From JBKQHQ01 sp052148715 (GTDB taxonomy: Bacteria; Pseudomonadota; Alphaproteobacteria; Rhizobiales; Xanthobacteraceae), in assembly GCA_052148715.1 (NCBI GenBank), contig JBKQHQ010000055.1:27657-91656 (forward strand): 64,000 nt of DNA, given 5' to 3'. Of the stretch, positions 45,534 to 54,832 are shown one piece after another. The position numbers were made by a program, and so were the translations under genes. The notes beneath the pieces are model-generated. The model made no database searches, had not been told where the DNA came from, and worked only from the letters and a program-made list of their open reading frames with translations. The stretch's first letter is position 1. Each line of letters starts with the position of its first letter.

Positions 45534-46532
45534 TTGGCGATGCCAGACGAATTGAAACTGCGTCTGCGCATGCCGAGCTTCGGCCAAAACTTCACCGAGC
45601 TGCCGTTGGCGGCGAGGTCGTTCCTGGCCACCGCGCTCCTCGTCCTGATCGGCGGCATCGCGGCGCCGAGCACCGTCAACTCCGCCGCGATTCTCTCCAC
45701 GCTGCCCTATTTCGCGATCCTGGCGGTGGCCTCGATCGGTCAGCATCTGGTGGTCCAGCAGCGCGGGCTCGACCTCTCCACCGCCGGCATCATATCCTTC
45801 GCCGCCGTGGTGGTGACCAAGCTGCCCGCAGGCAGCACCGACTTCGGCATTGTCATTTTCTACGTGCTGCTTGCCTTGGCGGTCGGTGCCGCGATCGGCG
45901 CTGTCACCGGGCTCATCGTGACGCTGCTGCACGTGCCGCCGCTGGTCACGACGATCGGCGTCAACGCCATCCTGTTCGGCCTCACCTACTATGTCTCGAC
46001 CGGCGCCTCGGTCCAGGTGCCGCCGATGCTGATGAACTTCTTCGTCGCGCGCTTCCTCTACGTGCCGAGCACGGTATGGGTGCTGCTTTTGGTCGCGGGA
46101 GCTACCGTTTTCGTGCTGACGTACACGACCGTTGGCCGCCGCTTTATCGCCATCAGCGTCAACCCCGCGGCCGCGCATGCGGTCGGCGTCCCGCTCAAAA
46201 TCTACAGCATTGCGACCTATGCGCTGGCCGGCTTCATCTACGCCACGGCCGCGATCATGTTGTCGGGCTACCTCGTCTCACCCACCGTATTATGTGGTCT
46301 GCCCTATCTTCTCGGCACCATCGCCGCGGTGGTGGTTGGAGGTAACTCCTTGGGCGGAATGACCAAGGGCAGCGTCGTCGCCACCGTGATCGGGGCATTC
46401 TTCCTGACCTATCTGGCGCAGCTCGTGACCGCCCTCGGTTTCGGGGGTGCAGCTGAGGATCTCGCCGACGCCGTCATCGTCATCGGCGGCGTGGCGCTAC
46501 CTGAATTGTCGCGACGGTTTCGGTATGCGTAG
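45534..46532 (+). CDS. sugar-type ABC importer permease
   Basis: A 332-residue RbsC-type permease with 8-10 hydrophobic segments. QQRGLDLSTAGIISFAAVV and GRRFIAISVNPAAAHAVGVP (the ATPase-contact EAA-like loop) are family marks; VVVGGNSLGGMTKGSVVATV is the C-terminal motif. The TTG at 45534 has AGGAG seven bases upstream; the ATG six bases later is the alternative. Its stop overlaps the next ATG by eight bases. It would pair with the permease half of the next protein. Confidence 0.87.
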   Translation: MAMPDELKLRLRMPSFGQNFTELPLAARSFLATALLVLIGGIAAPSTVNSAAILSTLPYFAILAVASIGQHLVVQQRGLDLSTAGIISFAAVVVTKLPAGSTDFGIVIFYVLLALAVGAAIGAVTGLIVTLLHVPPLVTTIGVNAILFGLTYYVSTGASVQVPPMLMNFFVARFLYVPSTVWVLLLVAGATVFVLTYTTVGRRFIAISVNPAAAHAVGVPLKIYSIATYALAGFIYATAAIMLSGYLVSPTVLCGLPYLLGTIAAVVVGGNSLGGMTKGSVVATVIGAFFLTYLAQLVTALGFGGAAEDLADAVIVIGGVALPELSRRFRYA

Positions 46533-49053
46533 CGATCCGATCGAGGCGACGCCGTTCGTCCACGCCGCGCTGGCGCCGGTGATGGCGCTGCACGGCGTGC
46601 ACAAAAGCTTCGGCCCGGTGCACGCGCTCAAGGGCGTCGATCTTGCCATCACGCCAGGTGAGGTCCATGCCATCGTCGGCGAGAACGGCGCCGGCAAATC
46701 CACGCTCATCGGCATTGCCTGCGGCGTGCTCAGAGCCGACGCTGGCACGATCCACTACAACGGCCAGGACGTGACCGCGCCGCATCCACGCCATCTGCGC
46801 GAGATCGGAATTTCGACGGTGTATCAGCATCCGGCGCTGGCACCCGATTTGACGGTGCTGGAGAATCTGCAGCTCGCGGCACCGTTGGCCGGACCGGACG
46901 GCGTCGCCGCGGCCGAGCAGATTCTGGCGCGCATCGCCACCGACCAGCTGCGGATGCCGGTGCACCAACGGGTGGCGGAATTGACGTTGGCGCAGCGGCA
47001 TATCGTCGAGGTGGCGCGCGCGCTCGCCACCCGGCCCAAGGTGCTTTTTCTCGACGAACCGACCGAACCTCTGCAACAGGCTGACGTCCGCAAGCTGTTC
47101 GATCTGGTCGGGGAACTGATAGGCGACGGCGTTGCCGTCGCCTATGTCTCGCACCGACTGCACGAGGTCGACGAGCTTGCCGACCGCATCTCGGTCATGC
47201 GCGACGGCGAGATCGTCGACAGCCGGCCCGCGCGCTCGTTCACGCCAGGCGAGATTGTGACGTTGATCGCCGGGCGGCCCATAGGCCAGATCTTCCCGGC
47301 CAAGGCGACGCGGATCGGCGAGCCGTTGCTCGAGGTCAAAGGCTTGAGCGGGCGCGGCTTCGACAAGGTCGACCTCACTGCCCATGCCGGCGAGATCGTC
47401 GGCCTCGCCGGCGTCGAGGGAGAGGGGCAGCGCGAGTTCATTCGCACCGCCGCCGGCATCGATCCCCGGACGGCGGGTGAAGTGCGCGTCAAGGGCAAGC
47501 CGCTCATGGGCGATAGTCCGGGCGTCTTTCGCCAGGCCGGCATCGGCTTCATCTCGGACGACCGCCATGCGGAGGGTGTTTTTCTTAGTCTGACGCTGCG
47601 CGAAAATCTCGGCCTCGGTATGTTGGGGGCGATCTCGCACCATGGCGTGATCGATCGCGCGGAAGAAGCGCAGCGGGCCAAGGAGATCACCGCGAGCTTG
47701 CGGATTCGCGCGGCCTCGATCGAGTCCAAGCTCTTGGAGTTGTCGGGCGGAAACCAGCAAAAGGTGCTGTTCGGCCGCGAGATGGCGGCACAGCCGACGG
47801 CCTTGCTGGTGGACGAGCCGACCAAGGGCGTCGATATCGGCTCGCGCAGCGAGATCTATCAGCGGCTCCGAGCTGCCGCTGACCAGGGTCTTGCGGTTGC
47901 AGTGCAGTCCTCGGACGGGATCGAGCTCGAGGGCATTTGCGACCGGGTGCTGATCTTCGCGCGCGGCCATATCGTGCGCGAATTGAAGGGTGATGAGGTG
48001 ACCGACGCCGCCATCACCGAGGCCAATCTCACCGCGACCGTATCGCGCGTCGGCGACTCGACCGTGCACGCCACCGGCCGCCGCTGGCACAAGCTGCTCG
48101 CGAGCGACCACTTTCCTGCCATCGTGCTGGCGGTGCTTACCGTCTTCATTCTCGGCGGGACGCAGGCGCTCAACGCCTATTTCCTGTCGCCGTTCAGCGT
48201 CAAGAGCATCCTCTCCTTCGTCGCCATTCTCACCTTCCTCTCGAGCGCACAGTTGGCGACGATCCTGGTCGGCGCCATCGATCTTTCGATCGGCGCACTC
48301 GCCGGGCTCTGCGTCGTGCTCGCTTCATTCCTGACCCCGGACGGCGCCTCCGCCGGCGCGATCGCCGGCGGCATGGTGCTGATTCTCCTGTTCACCGTCG
48401 GCTTCGGCCTGCTGCAGGGCCTGCTGATCACCGGCCTGCGACTGCCGGCGATCGTTGTGACGATCGCCACGTTCATCGGGCTACAGGGCATCTCGCTGCT
48501 GCTGCGGCCGACCGCCGCCGGCTCGATCAGCGATGTGCTGTCCGACCTGACGCAGTTCCGGATCTGGGTCGTGCCTTTCGGCATCGTGCTCACGCTGGCG
48601 ATGGTCGCGGGCGCCGAGTTGCTGCTCTACCGTACCGATATCGGCAGGCGGTTTCGCGCCGTCGGCTCCAATCCGCTGGCCAGCCATCGGCTCGGCATCA
48701 ACAGCCGCCATCTCACCATTCTGGCCTTCGCCGTCTCGGGGTTCCTGACCGGGATCGGCGGCCTCATGCTGGCAGGCCAGGTTGGCATCGGCTCGCCCAG
48801 CACCGGTACTGACTACACGCTGATGAGCATCACCGTCGTGGTTTTGGGCGGCGCCAGCATCTCCGGCGGACGCGGCTCGTTCCTGTGCACGCTCATGGGC
48901 GCCGCGCTGGTGCAGGCGGTCTCAAGCGCGTCATCGTTCATCAACGCGAACTCTTCGGTGCATTACGGCGTGATCGGCTCGTTGACGCTGTTGGCCGCGG
49001 CCTTCTTCAGCATCGCGCGCCGCCATCGCATCGTCCCGGCCCGCGCCGAATAA
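46525..49053 (+). CDS. ABC importer: double ATPase fused to a permease
   Basis: An 842-residue fusion. Residues ~18-250 are ATPase domain 1 (Walker A GENGAGKST at 52-60; signature weakened to LTLAQRHIVE; Walker B VLFLDEPTEPL). Residues ~260-500 are ATPase domain 2, where the Walker A place reads GVEGEGQRE as usual in RbsA, with signature LSGGNQQKV at ~406 and ALLVDEPTKGVD. Residues ~522-842 are an RbsC-type permease. RbsA and RbsC are normally separate. With the upstream permease it gives a heterodimeric pore. The start overlaps the upstream stop. Confidence 0.88.
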   Translation: MRSDPIEATPFVHAALAPVMALHGVHKSFGPVHALKGVDLAITPGEVHAIVGENGAGKSTLIGIACGVLRADAGTIHYNGQDVTAPHPRHLREIGISTVYQHPALAPDLTVLENLQLAAPLAGPDGVAAAEQILARIATDQLRMPVHQRVAELTLAQRHIVEVARALATRPKVLFLDEPTEPLQQADVRKLFDLVGELIGDGVAVAYVSHRLHEVDELADRISVMRDGEIVDSRPARSFTPGEIVTLIAGRPIGQIFPAKATRIGEPLLEVKGLSGRGFDKVDLTAHAGEIVGLAGVEGEGQREFIRTAAGIDPRTAGEVRVKGKPLMGDSPGVFRQAGIGFISDDRHAEGVFLSLTLRENLGLGMLGAISHHGVIDRAEEAQRAKEITASLRIRAASIESKLLELSGGNQQKVLFGREMAAQPTALLVDEPTKGVDIGSRSEIYQRLRAAADQGLAVAVQSSDGIELEGICDRVLIFARGHIVRELKGDEVTDAAITEANLTATVSRVGDSTVHATGRRWHKLLASDHFPAIVLAVLTVFILGGTQALNAYFLSPFSVKSILSFVAILTFLSSAQLATILVGAIDLSIGALAGLCVVLASFLTPDGASAGAIAGGMVLILLFTVGFGLLQGLLITGLRLPAIVVTIATFIGLQGISLLLRPTAAGSISDVLSDLTQFRIWVVPFGIVLTLAMVAGAELLLYRTDIGRRFRAVGSNPLASHRLGINSRHLTILAFAVSGFLTGIGGLMLAGQVGIGSPSTGTDYTLMSITVVVLGGASISGGRGSFLCTLMGAALVQAVSSASSFINANSSVHYGVIGSLTLLAAAFFSIARRHRIVPARAE

Positions 49054-49148
49054 GAGAGTTCCGGGTCAACTCACGCCGGCCGCCTTATCCCCGGCCGTGG
49101 CTGGAAGATTTCGGGGGCCTCTCTGTGCAGCGAACCTCGCGGCACCCG

Positions 49149-49694
49149 TCATTTCGGCGGCGCGGCCCCGGCGGGCGGAACGACCTTCATCACGAACTGC
49201 GTCGGCTTCTCGTTCGCACCAAACGGTCCGGGAACCTTGTTCTTGACCGGCGGCAACGTCTTGAGGAAGGCCGCGATCGCTTGCGCATCCGATTTCGAGA
49301 GATCCGCAAAGGCGCGCCACGGCATGATCGGCGCGAGCCCGCGCCCGTCGGGGCGGAAGCCGGTTTGGATCGCGGTCACGATCTGCTCGTTGGTCCAGTT
49401 GCCCAAACCGGTTTCCTTATCCGGCGTCAGATTTGGACCGTGGAAAACGCCGAGGCCTGGAAGCTCGAAGCCCACTTCGGAGCCGCCGAGGAAGCGCGCC
49501 ATATCCGGCTTGCCCAAGAAATATCCGGGGGTATGGCAATCGTTGCAGCCAGCGACCGCGACCAAGTATTTGCCGCGTGCCACTTGTGAGTCAGCCTCGC
49601 CCGTCGCCCTGACCTTGGCGTATAGGCCGACCGCCCCCGCTCCCACGATCACACCGACGAGCGCTGCCACTCCTAGCGCGATATTTGTATTCAT
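49149..49694 (-). CDS. membrane-anchored c-type cytochrome
   Basis: A 181-residue protein: uncleaved-looking N-terminal helix (NIALGVAALVGVIVGAGAV), haem motif CNDCH near residue 50, and a likely Met ligand in APIMPWRAF. ARGKYLVAVAGCNDCHTPGY is the typical opening of cytochromes paired with membrane dehydrogenases (alcohol/aldehyde/gluconate type). No dehydrogenase is adjacent. The start at 49694 is chosen because longer reading adds unlike sequence. Confidence 0.83.
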   Translation of the reverse strand: MNTNIALGVAALVGVIVGAGAVGLYAKVRATGEADSQVARGKYLVAVAGCNDCHTPGYFLGKPDMARFLGGSEVGFELPGLGVFHGPNLTPDKETGLGNWTNEQIVTAIQTGFRPDGRGLAPIMPWRAFADLSKSDAQAIAAFLKTLPPVKNKVPGPFGANEKPTQFVMKVVPPAGAAPPK

Positions 49695-49856
49695 CTCGTG
49701 CCCCAAAAGGTCAGCATGATTGTTCTCGGCGATTTGACCTGGACCGCGAGCTTGCCACACCGCCAATAGTGCGGAAAGCATATCTGAAAGGCGTTTGCTC
49801 GTTAGTCCCAAGTAATTTGATGGCGCCCGGCATCGGAGGTAAATATTTGCTGCGCT

Positions 49857-50744
49857 TCACGCGCGCGACGCTTCCGTCGAAGCGATAAAAATACCGGCGA
49901 AGACCGCCGCGAGGCCGATAATCAGATTGAGCCCAATCGGCTCGTTGAGGATGATGGCTGCAACGATTGAAGCCGCAAGCGGATTGACGGTCATGGTGTT
50001 GGCGACCCGGGTCGGGGTGGTCCGCTCGAGCGCAAAGACCCATAAGTAGAAGGCGGCAGCGCCGCCGAAGATGCCGAGATAGGCGACAGCAAGCCATTGC
50101 GGGGCGCCAAACCCGCGGACCACCGCAAACCCGTTCGTTGCGCCGGCCAAGACCACGACCGCCGCCCCGCCGAAGGCCATACACGCGGTCACGAAGCCCA
50201 GCGCGCTCGATCGGCGGATAAAAGGGCGCGACCACACATTGTAGAGCGCCATGCACAGCGTCGCGCCAAGCATCAGCAGATCGCCGCGCCAAAAGCCGGC
50301 CGGCGCGTCGCCCAGGCTGCTCAGCAGCGCGACCGCGACACCGCCCATTGCCAGCAGCACGCCGAGCGTCTTGCGCGCGGTCAAACGCTTGGCTCGCAAC
50401 AGCGCCGCCGCCAACATGGTCATCAACGGCAGCGTCGACAGCGCGAGCGTGCCGCGAGCGACGGTCGTGTGCGTGAGCGCGATGTTGTAGAGTACAAAGA
50501 AGAGCCCGAAGAACATCAATCCGAGCGGCGCCACGACGATCCAATCGCGCCCCCGCGGCCAACGGCTGCGCAGCATGAGGGCAAGCGGCAGCAGGAGCAG
50601 GAAGCCGCCGCCAAAGCGAAATGCCGCGATTGTCACCGGATCAACCGCACCGACGACGAAGCGGGTGGCCGCAGCCGCCATGCCACCGAGCGCGCTCGAG
50701 AGGATGGCGGCAAGCAGGCCCATCCGTTCGTTCCGTGGGAGCAT
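49857..50744 (-). CDS. EamA/RhaT-type DMT superfamily transporter
   Basis: A 295-residue ten-helix transporter formed of two EamA repeats; the second repeat is visible from GDLLMLGATLCMALYNVWSR to NTMTVNPLAASIVAAIIL. Members export amino acids or metabolites. It stands alone between a cytochrome gene and a divergent lipocalin-like gene. Confidence 0.87.
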   Translation of the reverse strand: MLPRNERMGLLAAILSSALGGMAAAATRFVVGAVDPVTIAAFRFGGGFLLLLPLALMLRSRWPRGRDWIVVAPLGLMFFGLFFVLYNIALTHTTVARGTLALSTLPLMTMLAAALLRAKRLTARKTLGVLLAMGGVAVALLSSLGDAPAGFWRGDLLMLGATLCMALYNVWSRPFIRRSSALGFVTACMAFGGAAVVVLAGATNGFAVVRGFGAPQWLAVAYLGIFGGAAAFYLWVFALERTTPTRVANTMTVNPLAASIVAAIILNEPIGLNLIIGLAAVFAGIFIASTEASRA

Positions 50745-50892
50745 GCCGCACCGCCAGAATCGATGACTGCCGGGGCGCGAACCATGTTCCTTTTTTGTTC
50801 TTCATGTCAACGCGGGCTGGCGCGATTTTTCGCTCCGCTGCGGCCGCAATTGCGTCTAGCTTGCCGCCGCCGCAACGCACGGAGCTCGGCCC

Positions 50893-51345
50893 ATGACAGA
50901 TGCACCGCCAACGTCAGTGGCCCTACTCGGCACCTGGAAGATGGTTTCCTGGCAACGTGAGATCGTTGCGACCGGGGAAAGGCTAGACGCGCTCGGCCGC
51001 GACCCGATCGGCTACATCAGCTACGGGGATGACGGCCGCGTGCTGCTGCTGATCGTGGGCCGAGATCGCCCGGCCCCGCAGGCCGCCGTCCCAAGCGAGC
51101 GAGAGAAGGTCGGACTGTTCGACAGCATGATGGCTTATGCTGGGACCTACACGGTTGATGCCGAGAAAATCGTCCACCACATCGACACCTCCTGGAACGA
51201 AGCTTGGACCGGGACCGACCAGGTTCGATTCTACAAGATCGACGGCGATACCCTGGCGATCCGGGGAGCGCCGGCAAGAGATCCGCAGACTGGTCAAGAG
51301 GTCATCTATCATGTCGTGTTTCAGAGGCTTCCGCGATTAGGTTGA
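50893..51345 (+). CDS. lipocalin-like domain protein
   Basis: A 150-residue protein with the small lipocalin-like domain: LLGTWKMVSWQREI at the start, IGYISYGDDGRVLLLI, MMAYAGTYTVD and FYKIDGDTLAIRG. No signal peptide, so probably cytoplasmic. It may bind a small hydrophobic ligand; no direct function is known. Confidence 0.78.
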   Translation: MTDAPPTSVALLGTWKMVSWQREIVATGERLDALGRDPIGYISYGDDGRVLLLIVGRDRPAPQAAVPSEREKVGLFDSMMAYAGTYTVDAEKIVHHIDTSWNEAWTGTDQVRFYKIDGDTLAIRGAPARDPQTGQEVIYHVVFQRLPRLG

Positions 51346-51409
51346 GATATTCCTGAGATTCCGGTGCGATCTAAGTTTGGAAGCAAGGCCGACGGAGGCG
51401 CAACCCGTG

Positions 51410-51778
51410 ATGATCAAATCGCTCGATCACGTTCAGCTCGCCATGCCGACCGGGCGCGAGGCGGAGGCGCGTGCCTTCTACACGGGCGTCCTCGGCATCC
51501 CTGAGGTGGCCAAGCCTGAAAACCTGGCGCGACGCGGGGGCTGTTGGTTCGAGCGCGGACCGCTCAAGGTTCACCTCGGGGTCGAGGCGGATTTCCGCCC
51601 TGCCCGCAAGGCGCATCCGGCCTTCATCGTCGAAGACCTGGCCGCGCTGTCGTCGGCTCTCGACCGGGCCGGCTATAAGGCTAAGACCGACGAGCCGCTC
51701 GCCGGCTATTCCCGCGTATACGTCGACGATCCCTTCGGCAACCGCATCGAACTGATGGAGTCGGATCAGGCGACGTGA
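51410..51778 (+). CDS. VOC superfamily protein (glyoxalase-like)
   Basis: A 122-residue protein: MIKSLDHVQLAMPTGREAEA with FYTGVLGIPEV as the first beta-alpha unit, and YSRVYVDDPFGNRIELME as the second with the conserved metal-type Glu. GGAGG lies about ten bases upstream of the GTG-ATG pair at 51407. The substrate is unknown. Confidence 0.85.
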   Translation: MIKSLDHVQLAMPTGREAEARAFYTGVLGIPEVAKPENLARRGGCWFERGPLKVHLGVEADFRPARKAHPAFIVEDLAALSSALDRAGYKAKTDEPLAGYSRVYVDDPFGNRIELMESDQAT

Positions 51779-51901
51779 CGAGCACCGGGACCTGCGATGG
51801 GTAAAGCGCAGCACAGCCCGTCACGATGGTGACGGATAACAATCATCTGTTTCTGATTCCGCAACAGATAAGTTTCGCGAAGAGTTCAGCCATACTACAA
51901 C

Positions 51902-52687
51902 TCAACCGAGGAGCCGCAGCACCGTCGCGGCGGCTTGCAATTCGGCGAAACGGAAGGCCCGGCGTTCGAGGGCTGGCGCGTCGCGCCCCCACTGCTCCAT
52001 GTTCCAATCCTCGTCGACATGCGCTGCGGTCCAGGCGGCATCGACGGAGATTTGGTCGGCAGCAAGCGCAAGCGCGAGCAGGGCTGAGCCCGTCAAGGTC
52101 GTGACCGAATGCAGCGCCGCGGTGCGCCAGGCATCGCCCGGTATTGCCGCCCGCGCCGCCGCAAGCGCCGACTCGGGCTGCGGAACGAAGATCACGCCCT
52201 CGGCCAGCGCGAATCGCACGCCAAGTGCTTCGGCCGCCCAAGCGAGCACCGGATCCCAATGCTGCGCTTGCCGCGCCACCAGGCCCGCGGGTTCGGCCGC
52301 GCGATAGAGCACGAGATCGGTCGCGAGATATTTGGCGATCTCGTCGGCGACCGGTTGCGGTGCATTAACGATGCCGTCGATGATCGTATTGGCCAGCCGG
52401 GTAAGCGGCATGCGGGCGAACTCGATGAACTCGCCCTGCGCGTTCCACTCCGCCGCCATCGCCTGCGCGAGCTCGCAGCTCGGTGCGGCCAAAAGGCGAC
52501 TCGCCGGGGTCCTGGTCGGCTTGCCGTCGAGCAGAACCGCAAAGCCCTCCGTGCACGCGCTGACATCGGCTTGCTCATAAAAGCGCCGACGCTGCGGCAA
52601 GCGCATGGCACGCCGCGTCGCCTCGACGGGATCGGGCGGCTCCCCCTCGGAGATATCCTCCAATAGATCGCGCATCAGCCTTGCCAC
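51902..52687 (-). CDS. ATP12 family F1-ATPase assembly chaperone
   Basis: A 261-residue protein. KRRRFYEQADV-like N-terminal strand (LPQRRRFYEQADVS), LLDGKPTRTPASRLL, and the helical part with MPLTRLANTIIDGI and HVDEDWNMEQWG fit the ATP12 chaperone that binds the F1 alpha subunit before hexamer assembly. In bacteria it is found almost only in alphaproteobacteria, which supports the taxonomic placement. Confidence 0.9.
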   Translation of the reverse strand: MARLMRDLLEDISEGEPPDPVEATRRAMRLPQRRRFYEQADVSACTEGFAVLLDGKPTRTPASRLLAAPSCELAQAMAAEWNAQGEFIEFARMPLTRLANTIIDGIVNAPQPVADEIAKYLATDLVLYRAAEPAGLVARQAQHWDPVLAWAAEALGVRFALAEGVIFVPQPESALAAARAAIPGDAWRTAALHSVTTLTGSALLALALAADQISVDAAWTAAHVDEDWNMEQWGRDAPALERRAFRFAELQAAATVLRLLG

Positions 52688-53041
52688 ATTTGGTAAGTCG
52701 TGGCGAGGCGGAATGCGCTACCCGCGGCGGCAATTTGTGCGCCGCAATAGAGCCTTAACGTTGCGTAAGATTCCATATGTGGACATTAATTTTTTTTCAC
52801 GGGGGTATGTGTACGATGCAAGTGACCTGCGGTCGCCAATATGGCATATCTGCGGTCCGCCTGTTCGGCGGGAATAGGCCCCTCAGCGCCGCGGTTATCA
52901 AATCGCTGCCATGTGCCAGCGCCAGTGGTGGACAGAAACCAGCGTCATATAAATACATCCGGCGTGAACCCGGCTGCAAGGCCAGGCCCTCAGAGACCCG
53001 AAACTGATGGCCCCGCGTTAGATGTGGGGCACGAGGTGTGA
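52688..53041. other. leader region of the 2-oxoacid oxidoreductase operon
   Basis: 354 bases without a believable gene. Unusually AT-rich near 52770-52800 with a run of eight T. It must hold the ATP12 and KOR-operon promoters; only weak -35/-10 matches were seen. Confidence 0.4.
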
Positions 53042-54832
53042 ATGAAGCCTACCGACATTTCGGCGCCGGACTATTTCCATAAAGTCGTCGACTGCCAGTG
53101 GGCCTGTCCGGCGCACACGCCGGTTCCTGAGTACATCCGTTTGATCGCGGCGGGCCGCTACAGCGACGCCTATATGATCAACTGGCATTCGAATGTGTTT
53201 CCGGGAATTCTTGGCCGCACCTGCGATCGCCCTTGCGAGCCGGCGTGCCGGCGTGGCCGGGTCGAAAAGGATCCGGTAGCCATCTGTCGTTTGAAGCGTG
53301 TCGCCGCCGACTACAAAGACGACATCCGCGACCGCCTGCCGAAGCCGGCTTCCGTCAGGAAGGGCAAGCGCATTGCGCTCATCGGCGGTGGCCCCGCCTC
53401 GCTCACCGTGGCGCGTGATCTCGCGCCGCTCGGCTACGAATGCGTCGTGTTCGATGCGGACCCGCGGGCCGGCGGAATGATGCGGTCGCAGATTCCAAAA
53501 TTCCGCTTGCCCGACGTGGTGATCGACGAGGAGTGCGGTTACATCCTCGATCTCGGCGTCGACTTTCGCGCCGGCAAACGCATCGACAGCATGAAGGCGC
53601 TGCTCGCCGAGGGATGGGACGCGATCTTCGTCGGTTCCGGCGCGCCGCGCGGACGCGATCTGGATATTCCCGGCCGCAAGGAAGCCGCGAGCAACATTCA
53701 TATCGGCATCGACTGGCTCTCCAGTGTCTCGTTCGGCCACGTCAACAAGATCGGCAAGCGCGTCATCGTGCTCGGCGGCGGCAACACCGCCATGGATTGC
53801 TGCCGTTCTTCACGCCGCCTCGGCGGCGAGGATGTAAAAGTGGTCGTGCGCTCCGGCTTCGAGGAGATGAAGGCGTCTCCTTGGGAGAAGGAGGACGCGA
53901 TGCACGAGGACATCCCGATCTTCAATTATCTGGTGCCGAAGGAATTCACGCACCAGGGCGGCCGCCTCACCGGCCTGTTGTTCGAGAAGGTGAAGGCGGT
54001 GCGTGACGCCAAGGGCCGGCGCGATCTCGTTCCGACCGGCGAGCCCGACGAGCATATGGCATGCGACGACGTGCTGGTGGCGGTCGGCCAGGAGAACGCC
54101 TTTCCCTGGATCGAGCGCGACATCGGGATCGAATTCAACAAATGGAGCATGCCGATCGTCGACGCGAAGACAATGGGTTCGACGCATCCGAAGATCTTCT
54201 TCGGCGGTGACGCGGCGTTCGGCCCGAAGAACATCATCTGGGCGGTGGCGCATGGCCATGAGGCCGCGGTTTCGATCGATAAGCTGTTGAGCGGCGAGGA
54301 CATCAACGACCGTCCTTTGCCCGCCGTCGAGACGATCAGCCAGAAGATGGGCATCCACGAGTGGAGCTACGACAACGAGATCACGCTCGACAAGCGCTAC
54401 CGGGTGCCGTTGCGCGACAAGGTGGTGGCACTACGCGACATCAAGGCGGAGGTGGAACTCGGCTACGACCCCAAGCTCGCGCTCGGCGAGGCCTATCGCT
54501 GTCTCAATTGCGACGTTCAGACCGTGTTCGCCTCGTCGCTGTGCATCGAATGCGACGCCTGCGTCGACATCTGTCCGATGGACTGCATCACGTTCACGGA
54601 GAACGGCGAGGAGGCCGATCTGCGCGGCCGGCTGCAGGCACCGGCAAAAAATCTCACGCAGGACCTCTACGTCGTTAATGAGCTCAAGACCGGTCGCGTC
54701 ATGGTGAAGGACGAGGACGTGTGCCTACACTGCGGGCTCTGCGCCGAGCGGTGTCCGACCGGCGCCTGGGATATGCAGAAATTCCTTATTGAAATGACCT
54801 ACGCAGGACCAGCATGCCACTCCAAAGTGTGA
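53042..54832 (+). CDS. GltD-like FAD/NAD(P) oxidoreductase fused to an 8Fe ferredoxin
   Basis: A 596-residue electron-transfer protein. Residues ~15-85 carry the cysteines of the GltD N-terminal FeS domain (CQWACPAHTPVPEYI; RTCDRPCEPACRRG); ~110-430 are the FAD (IGGGPASLTVA) and NAD(P) (VLGGGNTAMDCC) folds; ~490-596 hold two 4Fe-4S motifs, CIECDACVDICPMDC and CLHCGLCAERCPTG. It overlaps the KOR alpha gene by 19 bases. It most likely links NAD(P)H and ferredoxin-level electrons for the downstream enzyme. Confidence 0.9.
   Translation: MKPTDISAPDYFHKVVDCQWACPAHTPVPEYIRLIAAGRYSDAYMINWHSNVFPGILGRTCDRPCEPACRRGRVEKDPVAICRLKRVAADYKDDIRDRLPKPASVRKGKRIALIGGGPASLTVARDLAPLGYECVVFDADPRAGGMMRSQIPKFRLPDVVIDEECGYILDLGVDFRAGKRIDSMKALLAEGWDAIFVGSGAPRGRDLDIPGRKEAASNIHIGIDWLSSVSFGHVNKIGKRVIVLGGGNTAMDCCRSSRRLGGEDVKVVVRSGFEEMKASPWEKEDAMHEDIPIFNYLVPKEFTHQGGRLTGLLFEKVKAVRDAKGRRDLVPTGEPDEHMACDDVLVAVGQENAFPWIERDIGIEFNKWSMPIVDAKTMGSTHPKIFFGGDAAFGPKNIIWAVAHGHEAAVSIDKLLSGEDINDRPLPAVETISQKMGIHEWSYDNEITLDKRYRVPLRDKVVALRDIKAEVELGYDPKLALGEAYRCLNCDVQTVFASSLCIECDACVDICPMDCITFTENGEEADLRGRLQAPAKNLTQDLYVVNELKTGRVMVKDEDVCLHCGLCAERCPTGAWDMQKFLIEMTYAGPACHSKV

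Noticed and set aside
46480..48111. 543-codon minus-strand frame opposite the fused ABC gene
   Set aside because: Antisense of a gene with intact Walker B and signature motifs; no domain of its own.
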